A DNA stretch of 64,000 bases from Eustoma russellianum (taxonomy: Eukaryota; Streptophyta; Magnoliopsida; Gentianales; Gentianaceae). The stretch spans positions 27,140,687 through 27,204,686 of the forward strand of contig AP025048.1 of assembly GCA_036186865.1 (NCBI GenBank), given 5' to 3'. Of this stretch, positions 54,714 through 64,000 are shown in pieces (position 1 is the first letter of the stretch; every line of letters starts with the position of its first letter). The translations under genes and the position numbers were made by a program. The notes below the pieces were generated by a model. The model worked only from the letters and a program-made list of their open reading frames with translations, was not told where the DNA came from and searched no databases.

Positions 54714-55603
54714 TTAAATTGCACTTCATGCGTTGCATTTTGTGTGTTTTAATTTCTTGCATTTTCGTTTATTATCCTTTCTTTTACTTGTTTGATAATT
54801 GTTATGTCTTTGCTTGCTTTGTAGGGGATCTTGGAGTTGCCAAACCTGTTTGGAAGTGTTAGACCAAGAATGCTGAAAAAGTGCTGAAAATTGTCTGAAG
54901 ATTCTGAGCGTGTAACTCATTCATGCAAACTCCAAATTGGATCATTCAAAAGCCAAAAGTCAAGTTCAGAATGTGAACTAAATTCCCCAAGGACTTATCT
55001 TCAAATTCGACTTGCATCCGCAGTAAAAAGACCAGTCAATCGAGGGCGTCATTTTTGCATAAAATCCATCCACCTGAAAATTGCTTGAATTTTGTGGGCG
55101 CATAACTCAGTCATAGGAACTTCGAATTGGTTCATTCAAAAGCCAAAATTCAAGCTGAAGAGGTGAACTAAATTTCTGAAGAAGGACACTTCTTCAAATT
55201 CGGATTGTATCTACAAGAAAATTCGAGTCAACCAGAGATGTCACTTCAGCCTAAAATCCAGCACAATTGTTTACTTCTTGGAGTTTACTTCTTGGAGTTT
55301 GACCTCTTTAAGCCAATTCAATGGGTTTTCAAAAACGTTTTGACCTGGTCCTAAGACCAGAACAATTGTGTTTTATTGTACTTTTGACTAGGATAAGTGT
55401 TAGGATGAGTTTTCTCCTTATTTAAGCCATGTAAACCAATTTTTACAAAAAGCTTGGTTGAAGAATAAAAATTCTGTTGCTTTTCTCCTTAGAAGGCATC
55501 TTTGTTTTCTTGATTTCTCACTAAAAATCAAGTCTAAAAACCTTCAAAGTTTAAGCATGCTTGAGGGTGATTTCCAAGACAAGATGAATGCTGCCTAGGA
55601 GGG
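54673..55603 (+). repeat. Element E 3' LTR, left part
   Basis: Closely matches 50479-51411. It is cut at GGAGGG (55598-55603) by G3; the rest is right of the window. GAGGG is the expected duplicated target. Confidence 0.9.
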
Positions 55604-56451
55604 TGTTATGCCCCGCACCCTCCGTAGGGTAATTAAAAGACAAAGAAGGATTTCACGGAAATTAATGACGGTCAACCGTAACTAATTACGAATTAAATAA
55701 TAGGATTTATGAGAATTAAACGAAGGGTTAAATATTAAAAATTAATTCGTATTTAATTTTTAGAATTAAATATTAGGATTTATCTTTTAAGATAAATAAG
55801 ATAATAGATATAATTTAGAAATACCAAATTTCACCCTGGCCATATAAAAACCTGACAAACGTCAGTTTCCTCATTACGCAGAGAAAACTGACGCAGCCTC
55901 CTCTCCCCATAGGCGACTCCATCAAACCTAGAGAGGAAGGCCTCAAATTTTCATTCAATTCTCATCCGTTCTTCGTTTCTTCATCGAGTAATCAAAGGCA
56001 AGTAACTTTCTTATAAGTTCCTACGATTTGTGAAAGAAAACTGGCCTATTTTGATATCAAATTGGATCACCATGCAGTAGTTTCGTTTTGTGATTATTTG
56101 TATATGATCTGTGTGTTTTGGTTTCGAGATCTGGCCGATGTATATGAAAATGCATTCGTTGTTGTTGTTGATTATATGAGATCCTGCAAATCCCAACCCC
56201 TTAAACCCCTCCTTGGTGTGAATTCTTTGATGCGTGGGGTTTGGGGAAAAGATGAGATTTTTGGATGCATAAAGTCGGTGTGATTGCGTACTAGCCTTGA
56301 ATCATTGGTTGGTAAGGTGCGTAGCGTTTGAATCTGCAGTCTAAACATGTGACCATAGCAGGGTTTTAGGCTTGAATGGATTTGGATACATTTGGAATCA
56401 ATTGGTTGAAGGTTTGCAGAAATTCGCAGAAGGTATCCTGTGGAATTGTTG

Positions 56452-56622
56452 ACATCGATCGATCGATGTAGGGTGGCCTGAGAGATCGATGTCCTCTGTT
56501 GGACATCGATCGATCGATGTAGGTGAAGGCTGAGAGATCGATATCCTCTGTTGGACATCGATCGATCGATGTAGGTGAGGCTAAGAGATCGATGTCCTCT
56601 GTTAGACATCGATCGATCGAAG
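56452..56622 (+). repeat. CGATCGATCGAT palindrome array in G3 5' LTR
   Basis: Four units with the ACATCGATCGATCGATGT palindrome (last one ends AAGT) and GAGAGATCGATGTCC spacers. It has fewer units than G2, so copy number varies within the family. The 3' LTR array starts at 63870. Confidence 0.95.
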
Positions 56623-57108
56623 TAAGGGGATGATGTCCATCAGTTTTGTGGAAAATTAGAGGAAGAAAGAGGGAAGATCGGGGAATCTTTGGGTGACCTT
56701 AGAGCCTTCTTAAGACCTGATTCAAGGTAGTCTAAGTCTTGGGAACATGATTTAGGATGGTGAATCAAATTGGCGATTTCAAAGGGTTCTCGAATCGAGT
56801 TTCAATGTGGTTGACTTAGAGGGGTTAGGAAATGAACGTACGAGGAGTCTAAGAGGTTAATGATGGGAGTGCCCACATTCGTGTATGAAGCTTGGTAGCA
56901 AGATTAAGTGTTGACGAGTTAGTTGAAGCCTAAGCTTTGATGTGTAAGTTAGGGAAATCTTGTGTGTTACTTGTACTTGTGCATGTGAACATGAATTGAG
57001 TATGTGAACGAGAAATGTGATTGAAACGAGGAATCTTGCATCATGGCACTTGCATTGCATATGGTTTTGAAAAAGAGATGTGCCTCGGCACTGATTTGCG
57101 AAGGTGAC

Positions 57109-57386
57109 CTGTAATGTTAATCGGGATGGAAATTTAAGCCGAGGTGCATTACAGGGCACAAAAGGCTGTAACGTTAACCGGGATGGAAATATAAGCCGGG
57201 GTGCGTTATAGGGTATAAAGTCCTCTGCAATGTTAATCGGGATAAAAATATAAGCCGAGGTGCATTGTAGAGTTTTACGAGATCTGTGATGTTAATCGGG
57301 ATGGAAATATAAGCCGAGGTGCATCACAGAGCATACGAGCTTGTAACGTTAACCGGGATGGAAATATAAGCCGGGGTGCGTTACAG
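57109..57386 (+). repeat. Five-unit stem-loop array in G3 5' LTR
   Basis: Outer stems: CTGTAATG/CATTACAG, CTGTAACG/CGTTATAG, CTCTGCAATG/CATTGTAGAG, CTGTGATG/CATCACAG, CTTGTAACG/CGTTACAGG. Inner stems: TCGG/CCGA, CCGG/CCGG, TCGG/CCGA, TCGG/CCGA, CCGG/CCGG. Unpaired TTAA replaces the TAAA of G2 and GGTG replaces GGCG. Pairing is kept despite divergence from G2. Confidence 0.9.
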
Positions 57387-58081
57387 GGTAACAAGTTACA
57401 AGACCGGACATTGTGTCATGCATTGCACTGATTTGAGAAGAAATGGCTCATGCATATGTGATTGTGTAGTGTAGTGCATATTTTGACATGCATCACGAGA
57501 GTCGTTGTGTTATGGATGTGCATGGTATTTGATTGTTATTGATTCGTTAATTGCGTTCGAATTACTATACTTGCTATTACGTGATTCGCATATATATTTG
57601 GAAGTTTTACAAGACATGTGCCCTACAATTCCCTTGAATTATCTATTACTCATGTCTTGCCATGTGTTGATCCCGTATGTCTTATAAGCGAGTTACTTAC
57701 TAGCGTTTTCGCTAATGGTACTGCCTTTGTGATACAAGAGAACCTGAGTACGATATGATTTTCATTGAGGACGACGGCGAGTGAGCAGAATGGGATGCCT
57801 AGACCGGGTGGAGCGAATTGATTAGATAGTTTCTGTTATTTCTGTTTCTTATTTCATTTGAGGTTTTTAGATGGCTACGACCATATACAGTTTTTGGATA
57901 TTCACATTGTCTTTTGACGTAATGCATTGATGGTTTAGATTTACGAGATGTGTGATTCCGCGCTTATTTCTCTTACGCCATTGATGATGTGTAATCGAGA
58001 GATGAGACGTCTTGTAGTCTTCTCAGTAAGCTACGACGGGTGTACCGGTTTGGATTTCGCTGTCCGGGTCGGGACGCTACA

Positions 58082-58100
58082 GGTGGTATCAGAGCCTAGG
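58082..58100 (+). promoter_or_regulatory. G3 primer-binding site
   Basis: GGTGGTATCAGAGCCTAGG right after the LTR end; standard initiator-tRNA-Met type. Confidence 0.92.
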
Positions 58101-58360
58101 CTTCAGATCTACCTCGGAGACCTAGGTTATGACACGTAGAGTCTTAAGATATGATCTTCACCTTAAGTTGATCTATTAGTCTAAGTATAAAAATCTTAGA
58201 TTTAAGTTTGATTGGGATGGGTGTGTGTACGAGTGCGATAAAATGTGACCAATAAACGTTATTTAATTTAGTTTATGAATTTCGTCTTACACAACGCATG
58301 TGGCTTTCAGTATTTACCTATGAAATTGCTGAATGCTAATAAGCGTGGATTTTGCAGAAA

Positions 58361-59432
58361 ATGCCTCCTCGCAGAGATAACCAGGGTAACAGTGGCAATG
58401 GAAACGAGAATCCACCACCACCACCACCAGTCCTAGTGCCACAAGCACTGATTGACGCTATCACAGTGATAGCGCAAGGAGTTGCTCAACAGTAGCAACA
58501 ACCACAACAACCTCCACCGCCACAGCACGGCATTCGGTACTATATTGGGGAGATGCGCTAGATGCATGCCCCAACCTTTGAAGGGACCACTGATCCAAAA
58601 GTGGCTGGATTCTGGAAGGACGAGATTGAAAAATGCTTCAGGCTTGTGCAAGTGCCTGAAGAACTGAAGGTGGATGTAGCCACACCCCTATTGATCGGCA
58701 GAGCCAATGCCTGGTGGAACGGCACCCTGCCCAAGATGACTCCTCCTATCCAGTGGAGTCAGTTTGTGCAGGCCTTCAAAGACTACTATGTGCCTGAGAC
58801 TGCCGTTTTAGAGAAGATGAGGCAGTTTGACAAATTTGAGCAAGGGAGAATGACAGTTTCCGATTATGTTGACAGGTTTCATGCCTTGGGCAAATTCACA
58901 CCCTTGGTATTGGAAAATAATCGGATGAAGATGCTGAAATTTGAAGAGGGTCTGAACCCCCGTATACGGACAGCTATAGCGGGGTCGAGTTTGAAAACAT
59001 TTGAGGAAATGCTGGACGCATGTTACTGAGTGGAGAGTGACATGCGTAGGTCACAACCAAGAGAGGCTCGGGAAGAAATGAGCAAGAGGCTGAGAGTAGA
59101 ACAAAGTGGAGGTAGGCCCGGACGTTGGGTCAAGATCCCTAGAAAAGGACAAGCGGGGCACGTTCAAATAGCACCGCAGCCAAATCAACCCAACCGCCAA
59201 GCACCTGCAGAATGCCCACACTGCCAGAAAAGACACGTGGGTGAATGTTGGAAGATAAGTGAAGCGTGCTTCAAATGTGGAAAGGCGGGCCATAGGATTA
59301 AGGATTGCCTTGAATGGAATCCTAAACCTCAGGCAGCAGCAGGGCCGGCTCAACAGCAGAGAGGCAGGCCCAATGCAAGAGTCCACGCCATGACAGATGC
59401 TGAAGTCCAGGAGGACGCAAATGTGGTGACAG
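58361..59432 (+). pseudogene. G3 gag
   Basis: Starts MPPRRDNQGNSG. It has the same capsid as G2 and a CCHC knuckle (CFKCGKAGHRIKDC, ~59270-59311), ending VQEDANVVTG at a donor. In-frame stops at ~58494 (TAG), ~58559 (TAG) and 59027 (TGA, CGA in G2). No frameshift is seen relative to G2's broken N terminus, so this copy shows the original frame there. Confidence 0.92.
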
Positions 59433-59540
59433 GTATGGCCTAAGTTAAATAATAGTTACTTAAGCTGAATTTTAGTCTTTTAAGTTGATGATTAAATGTG
59501 CTTTATGTGAAACCTTTATGTGTTAACCGTTTATGATTAG
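59433..59540 (+). other. Putative gag/protease intron in G3
   Basis: 108 bp, GACAG|GTATGG to TATGATTAG|GTGTGA. Removal joins VVTG to VILVNKVPANV in frame. Unspliced RNA ends at TAA after VVTGMA. Confidence 0.75.
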
Positions 59541-61060
59541 GTGTGATCCTAGTTAACAAAGTACCCGCAAACGTATTATTTGATAGTGGAGCTAGCCACT
59601 CCTTCATTTCTAAGCGTTTCGCCAAAGGACTCGACTGTTTACCCGAATGACTTGAGAACCCCTTTAGGGTGCAGGCAGCAGGCGAGCAAGTACTGGTTTC
59701 TCACCATCAGTACAAAGATTGTGATTGGAATTGGATGGAAAGTTATTTTCGGTGACCTTAGTTCCAATCCTAATGAAGGATTTTGATGTAATTTTGGGCA
59801 TGGATTGGTTGACCAAGAATCATGCCAATATTGATTGTAAACTTAAGCAAGTGACCCTCAAGGACCCTGAGATGAATGACATCACGGTACAAGGAAATGT
59901 CAAGTTAACCAAAGCTCCTAAGAAGATATACCTGACGGCGATTAAGGCCTTTAAGGCTTTGCAAAAAGGAGCAGAGGGATACATGGTGTATGCTGTGGAT
60001 GCTCAGCAAGAAGTCCCTTCTATGGATCAAATTCCGGTAACCAAGGAATTTAAGGACGTATTTCCGGACGACTTACCGGGAGTACCGCCATCAAGAGAAG
60101 TGGAATTTGAGATCAACTTGATACCTGGAGCCGAGCCTATATCTAAGACACCCTACAGAATGGCTCCAGCTGAACTCAAGGAGCTAAAGGGGCAACTTCA
60201 GGAGTTGTTGGACAAGAAATTGATACGCCCCAGTGTATCACCGTGGGGAGCTCCAGTTCTATTTGTAAAGAAGAAGGATGGTAGTATGAGATTGTGCATT
60301 GACTACCGAGAACTGAATAAGATTACTATTAAGAACAAATATCCCTTGCCAAGGATTAAGGACTCATTTGATCAGCTAAAGGGAGCTCGCTGGTTTTCAA
60401 AAATTGACCTTTGTCAGGGGTATCATCAGCTGCTTGTGAAAGCTGGAGATGTACCTAAGACGGCTTTTCGGTCTCGATACGGGCACTACGAATTCTTAGT
60501 GATGCCTTTTGGACTAACTAATGCCCCAGCAGCTTTCATGGATTTGATGAACACTGTATTCCGAGAACAGTTGGACCAATTTGTAGTAGTGTTCATTGAC
60601 GACATCTTGGTATATTCCTCCGACAAGCAAGCTTATGCTGAACACTTAAGAGTGGTGTTGCAAATTCTGAGACAACAAAAGCTTTGTGCCAAATTCAGCA
60701 AGTGTGAATTTTGGTTAAGAAGTGTAGCCTTTCTCGGTCACGTGATTTCGGAGGATGGGATTTCTGTGGATCCTGAAAAGATAGAAGCCATCACGGAATG
60801 GCCAAGACCTACCAACGTGACTGAAGTGAGAACCTTCCTAGGCTTAGCAGGCTAGTACATGAAGTTTGTTGAGGGATTCTCAACGATAGCAGTCCCATTG
60901 AGTCGACTTACGCAGAAGAAGACTAAATTCAAACGGACTGCTGAATGCGAGCAGAGCTTTACCGAGCTCAAGAAGAGATTGACCACAGCCCCGGTGTTGG
61001 CTCAACCCTCCGGCACCGACGGGTTCGTGATCTATAGTGACGCGTCCAAGAAAGGACTAG
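59541..61060 (+). pseudogene. G3 protease, RT and start of RNase H exon
   Basis: Protease DSGASHSF is present, then TGA at ~59648 (TGG in G2) and a one-base deletion at ~59725 shift the frame. RT is open from 59725 to TAG 60853: FPDDLPGVPPSREVEFEINL, RLCIDYRELNKITIKNKYPL, VMPFGLTNAPAAFMDLMN, catalytic FIDDILVYS (~60592-60618). Substitutions at usually fixed places (LPRIKDSFDQL, KIDLCQGY) suggest relaxed selection. The exon ends YSDASKKGLG at a donor. Confidence 0.92.
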
Positions 61061-61130
61061 GTATGTACATCATTACAATTAATGCATTGTATATACATAT
61101 GCTAGTATTAAACTAACTTTCTATTTATAG
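61061..61130 (+). other. Putative intron within G3 RNase H
   Basis: 70 bp, CTAG|GTATGT to TATTTATAG|GT. Same position and split Gly codon as in G2 and G4; the sequence is similar to the G2 intron but diverged. Confidence 0.82.
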
Positions 61131-62977
61131 GTTGTGTCTTGATGCAAAATGAGCGAGTTATTTCGTACGCGTCAAGACAATTGAAACCATATGAGCAGAA
61201 TTACCCGACGCATGACTTGGAGCTCGCAGCTGTGGTATTCGCTCTTAAGATCTGCAGACACTATTTGTATGGAGAAAAGTGTGCCGTATTCACTGATCAC
61301 AAGAGCTTAAAGTACCTATTCTCGCAGAAAGAGTTGAACATGAGACAGAGAAGATGGTTGGAGTTACTTAAGGATTATGACTTAACCATCAATTACCACC
61401 CGGGTAAGGCCAACAGAGTGGCAGACGCATTGAGCCGGAAGTCTAGCCACGCAAGGCAGTCTCCATTGGAAAGAGAAATCGATGAGTTTGACCTCGAAGT
61501 AGTGGATTCAGTGGCGAATATCCTTACAGCTTTGTCTATCAGCCCAGACTTGATAGACAAAATTAAAGAAGCGCAGTATGAGGACCCAACACTGAAAGAA
61601 ATCCGCGACAAATTATCCATGGGACTAGTAAAGGACTTCCAGTTGCGAGAAGATAGGAGTCTATGGTTCCATGATCGGTTATGCGTGCCAGGTAAAGATG
61701 AACTTCGAACAGAATTGCTCCACGAAGCGCATAACTCAAGGATGTCTATCCACCTCGGGAGCACTAAGATGTATAAGGACCTCAAAAGAAATTATTGGTG
61801 GATAGGGATGAAAAGATCAATTGCGGCATATGTCGAAAGGTGTTTAGTATGCCAACAAGTCAAGGCAGAACATCAACGACCTGGTGGTTTGATGCAGCCG
61901 CTAGAAATTCCGGAATGGAAGTGGGAACACGTGACGATGGACTTCGTAATGTGACTACCCAAGACCAGAAATGGAAATGAGATGATCTGGGTGATTGTAG
62001 ACCGATTGACAAAGACCGCCCATTGTATAGCTATGCCACATGGTACGTCTTATGAGAAGCTTTCCAGTATATATGTGGATAACATTATAAGTCTACATGG
62101 AGTCCCAGTTAGCATTGTGTCGGACCGTGATCCCAAGTTCTCCTCTAAGTTCTGGAGGGCATTTCAGAAGGCAATGGGTACCGAGCTGAGAATGAGTACC
62201 GCATACCACCCGCAAACGGATGGACAATCTGAGAGAACCATCCAAACCTTAGAAGATATGCTGAGAGCATGCGCCTTAGATTTTAAAAGAAACTGGGATG
62301 GCATGTTGAAGTTAATGGAATTCTCATATAATAACAGCTATCACAGCGCAATTGGCATGGCGCCATTTGAAGCTTTATATGGACGTAAGTGCAGGTCCCC
62401 TGTGTGTTGGGACGAAGTTAGAGAAAGGACAATCACTGCACCTGAATTGGTTGAGCAAACAGTTGAAAAGATGAAAGTGATAAGGGAGAAACTAAAAGTG
62501 GCTCAAGATCGCAGTAAGAGTTGGGCGGACACTAAGAGGCGACCCTTGGAGTTTGAGGAAGGTGATAAGGTTTATTTACGAGTTTCACCCACCAAAGGAG
62601 TCGCAAGATTCGGAATGAAGGGCAAGTTAAGCCCTAGATATGTTGGCCCTTATGAAGTACTGGGCAAAGTTGGTGAAAGAGCATACCGACTCGCCTTGCC
62701 TCCGAATTTGTCACAAGTTCACAACGTATTTCATGTGTCCCAACTAAGAAAGTACGTATCGGACGCGAGCCATGTCTTGGAAGCTCAACCGTTGGATGTT
62801 AAAGAAGATATCACCTATGAAGAACATCCAACAAAGATTGTGGATAGAAAAGATCAAGTCCTACGCCGTCGCGTCATTCCGTATGTCAAAGTTCAGTGGA
62901 GTAACCATACGGAGCGCGAAGCCACGTGGGATCTTGAGGAGCAAATGAAGGAGCTATATCCACATCTCTTCCAATAA
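61131..62977 (+). pseudogene. G3 RNase H, integrase and chromodomain exon
   Basis: One TGA at ~61952 (GGA in G2, in DFVMGLPKT) interrupts an otherwise open exon. RNase H: RQLKPYEQNYPTHDLELAAV, HKSLKYLF, GKANRVADALSRK. Integrase: HHCC finger, D in TMDFVM, D in SDRDPKF, E in DGQSERTIQ. Chromodomain RRRVIPYVKVQW, ATWDLEEQM, LYPHLFQ, ending TAA 62975-62977. Confidence 0.93.
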
Positions 62978-62988
62978 GGTACGCCAGT

Positions 62989-63022
62989 TTCGAGGACGAA
63001 ACTTTTTGTAAGGGGGGTGGAA
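62989..63022 (+). promoter_or_regulatory. G3 polypurine tract and upstream motif
   Basis: TTCGAGGACGAAACTT then AAGGGGGGTGGAA before TGTTATGTCCC. Confidence 0.9.
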
Positions 63023-64000
63023 TGTTATGTCCCGCACCCTCCGTAGGGTAATTAAAAGACAAAGAAGGATTTCACAGAAATTAATGACGGTCAACCGTAA
63101 CTAATTACGAATTAAATAATAGGATTTATGAGAATTAAACGAAGGGTTAAATATTAGAAATTAATTCGTATTTAATTTTTAGAATTAAATATTAGGATTT
63201 ATCTTTTAAGATAAATAAGATAATAGATATAATTTAGAAACACCAAATTTCACCCTGACCATATAAAGACCTGACAAACGTCAGTTTCCTCATTACGCAG
63301 AGAAAACTGACGCAGCCTCCTCTCCCCATAGGCGACTCCATCAAACCTAGAGAGGAAGGCCTCAAATTTTCATTCAATTCTCATCCGTTCTTCGTTTCTT
63401 CATCGAGTAATCAAAGGCAAGTAACTTTCTTATAAGTTCCTACGATTTGTGAAAGAAAACTCGCCTATTTTGATATCAAATTGGATCACCATGCAGTAGT
63501 TTTGTTTTGTGATTATTTGTATATGATCTGTGTGTTTTGGTTTCGAGATCTGGTCGATGTATATGAAAATGCATTCGTTGTTGTTGTTGATTATGTGAGA
63601 TCCTGCAAATCCCTACCCCTTGAACCCCTCCTTGGTGTGAATTCTTTGATGCGTGGGGTTTGGGAAAAAGATGAGATTTTTGGATTAATAAAGTCGGTGT
63701 GATTGCGTACTAGGCTTGAATCATTGGTTGGTCAGGTGCGTAGAGTTTGAATCTGCAGTCTAAACATGTGACCATAGCAGGGTTTTAGGCTTGAATGGAT
63801 TTGGATACGTTTGGAATCAATTGGTTGAAGGTTTGCAGAAATTCGCAGAAGGTATCCTGTGGAATTGTTGACATCGATCGATCGATGTAGGGTGGCCTGA
63901 GAGATCGATGTCCTCTGTTGGACATCGATCGACGTATGTAGGTGAAGGCTGAGAGCTCGATGTCCTCTGTTGGACATCGATCGATCGAAGTAAGGGGATG
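63023..64000 (+). repeat. G3 3' LTR, cut by window end
   Basis: It matches 55604 onward, including TATA (63262), the small LTR frame (63463-63702) and the beginning of the CGATCGATCGAT array (63870-63990, one palindrome already mutated at ~63931). The stem-loop array would lie beyond the window. Confidence 0.95.

Larger units (their letters stand above)
50479..55603 (+). mobile_element. Element E: non-autonomous gag-bearing LTR element, 3' LTR interrupted by G3
   Basis: 5' LTR from 50479, primer-like site at ~51576, a long leader, Gag-like and acidic frames, a gypsy-type 3' motif (TTCGAGGACGAATCTTTT) and purine tract, then a 3' LTR cut at 55603 by G3. No protease, RT or integrase is present in 3.1 kb of internal sequence. 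This fits the published class of terminal-repeat elements that keep only GAG (TR-GAG). Confidence 0.8.
55604..58081 (+). repeat. G3 5' LTR
   Basis: TGTTATGCCCCGCACCC to GGGACGCTACA, 2478 bp. TATA box at ~55843; CGATCGATCGAT array 56452-56622 (four units); stem-loop array 57109-57386; acidic frame remnant near 57740. Confidence 0.95.
55604..64000 (+). mobile_element. Gypsy element G3 (same family as G2), runs off the window
   Basis: Same LTR ends, leader, primer site, domain order, introns and purine tract as G2, with visible divergence along the LTR and gag-pol. The 3' LTR is cut by the window end. Several stops and one frameshift inactivate this copy. Confidence 0.96.

Overview
This window is repeat-dense plant nuclear DNA. 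It has plant LTR retrotransposons with initiator-methionine-type primer sites, a partial plastid psaA copy, a hAT-type MITE and a SINE-like insert. The base composition, the (TTG)-tailed SINE-like piece and the Tekay/Del-like and Tork-like elements suggest a eudicot, probably heterochromatin. The species cannot be named from the sequence. I see no intact host protein-coding gene and no tRNA or rRNA gene.

Layout. 1-2883 is a minus-strand copy of a ~3 kb copia-type LTR (LTR-A). It abuts a plus-strand LTR-A fragment (2884-3983), which sits in the pol of a decayed copia element (C-B, 3984-6985, continued at 18983-19362, 3' LTR 19363-21678). C-B is split by gypsy element G1 (6986-18982, 5-bp duplication ATGAT). 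21679-23240 is unassigned. A degenerate gypsy, G4, runs from before 23240 to 47917. Its 5' LTR holds a SINE with an 18-bp duplication. Its 3' LTR is split by an LTR-A element (30125-46901), whose own 3' LTR is split by gypsy G2 (36727-46816, duplication GGGTT). This is a three-level nest. Further right are a plastid psaA fragment (49009-49668), a hAT MITE (49677-49983, 8-bp duplication) and a non-autonomous gag-bearing element E (from 50479). The 3' LTR of E is interrupted by gypsy G3, which is the same family as G2 and runs off the right edge.

What stands out. (1) The four Tekay-like gypsy copies carry short, frame-consistent introns. One sits exactly between Gag and protease, with an in-frame stop a few codons past the donor. 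This would make splicing the switch between Gag and Gag-Pol. Two others, in RT and RNase H, are present or absent by family. (2) The LTRs carry tandem arrays of stem-loops whose stems differ by compensatory changes (five units in G2 and G3, seven in the 3' LTR of G1). (3) LTR-A has three dispersed palindromes. A CGATCGATCGAT palindrome array occurs in both the copia C-B LTR and the gypsy G2/G3 LTRs, in opposite orientation. (4) The gypsy LTRs appear to contain a ~1.8 kb leader intron that would enclose these arrays.

All gag-pol regions carry stops or frameshifts. The longest intact pieces are the G2 RNase H/integrase/chromodomain exon, the 322-codon coiled-coil ORF of the LTR-A element, and the G1 RNase H/integrase ORF, which lacks only its chromodomain end.
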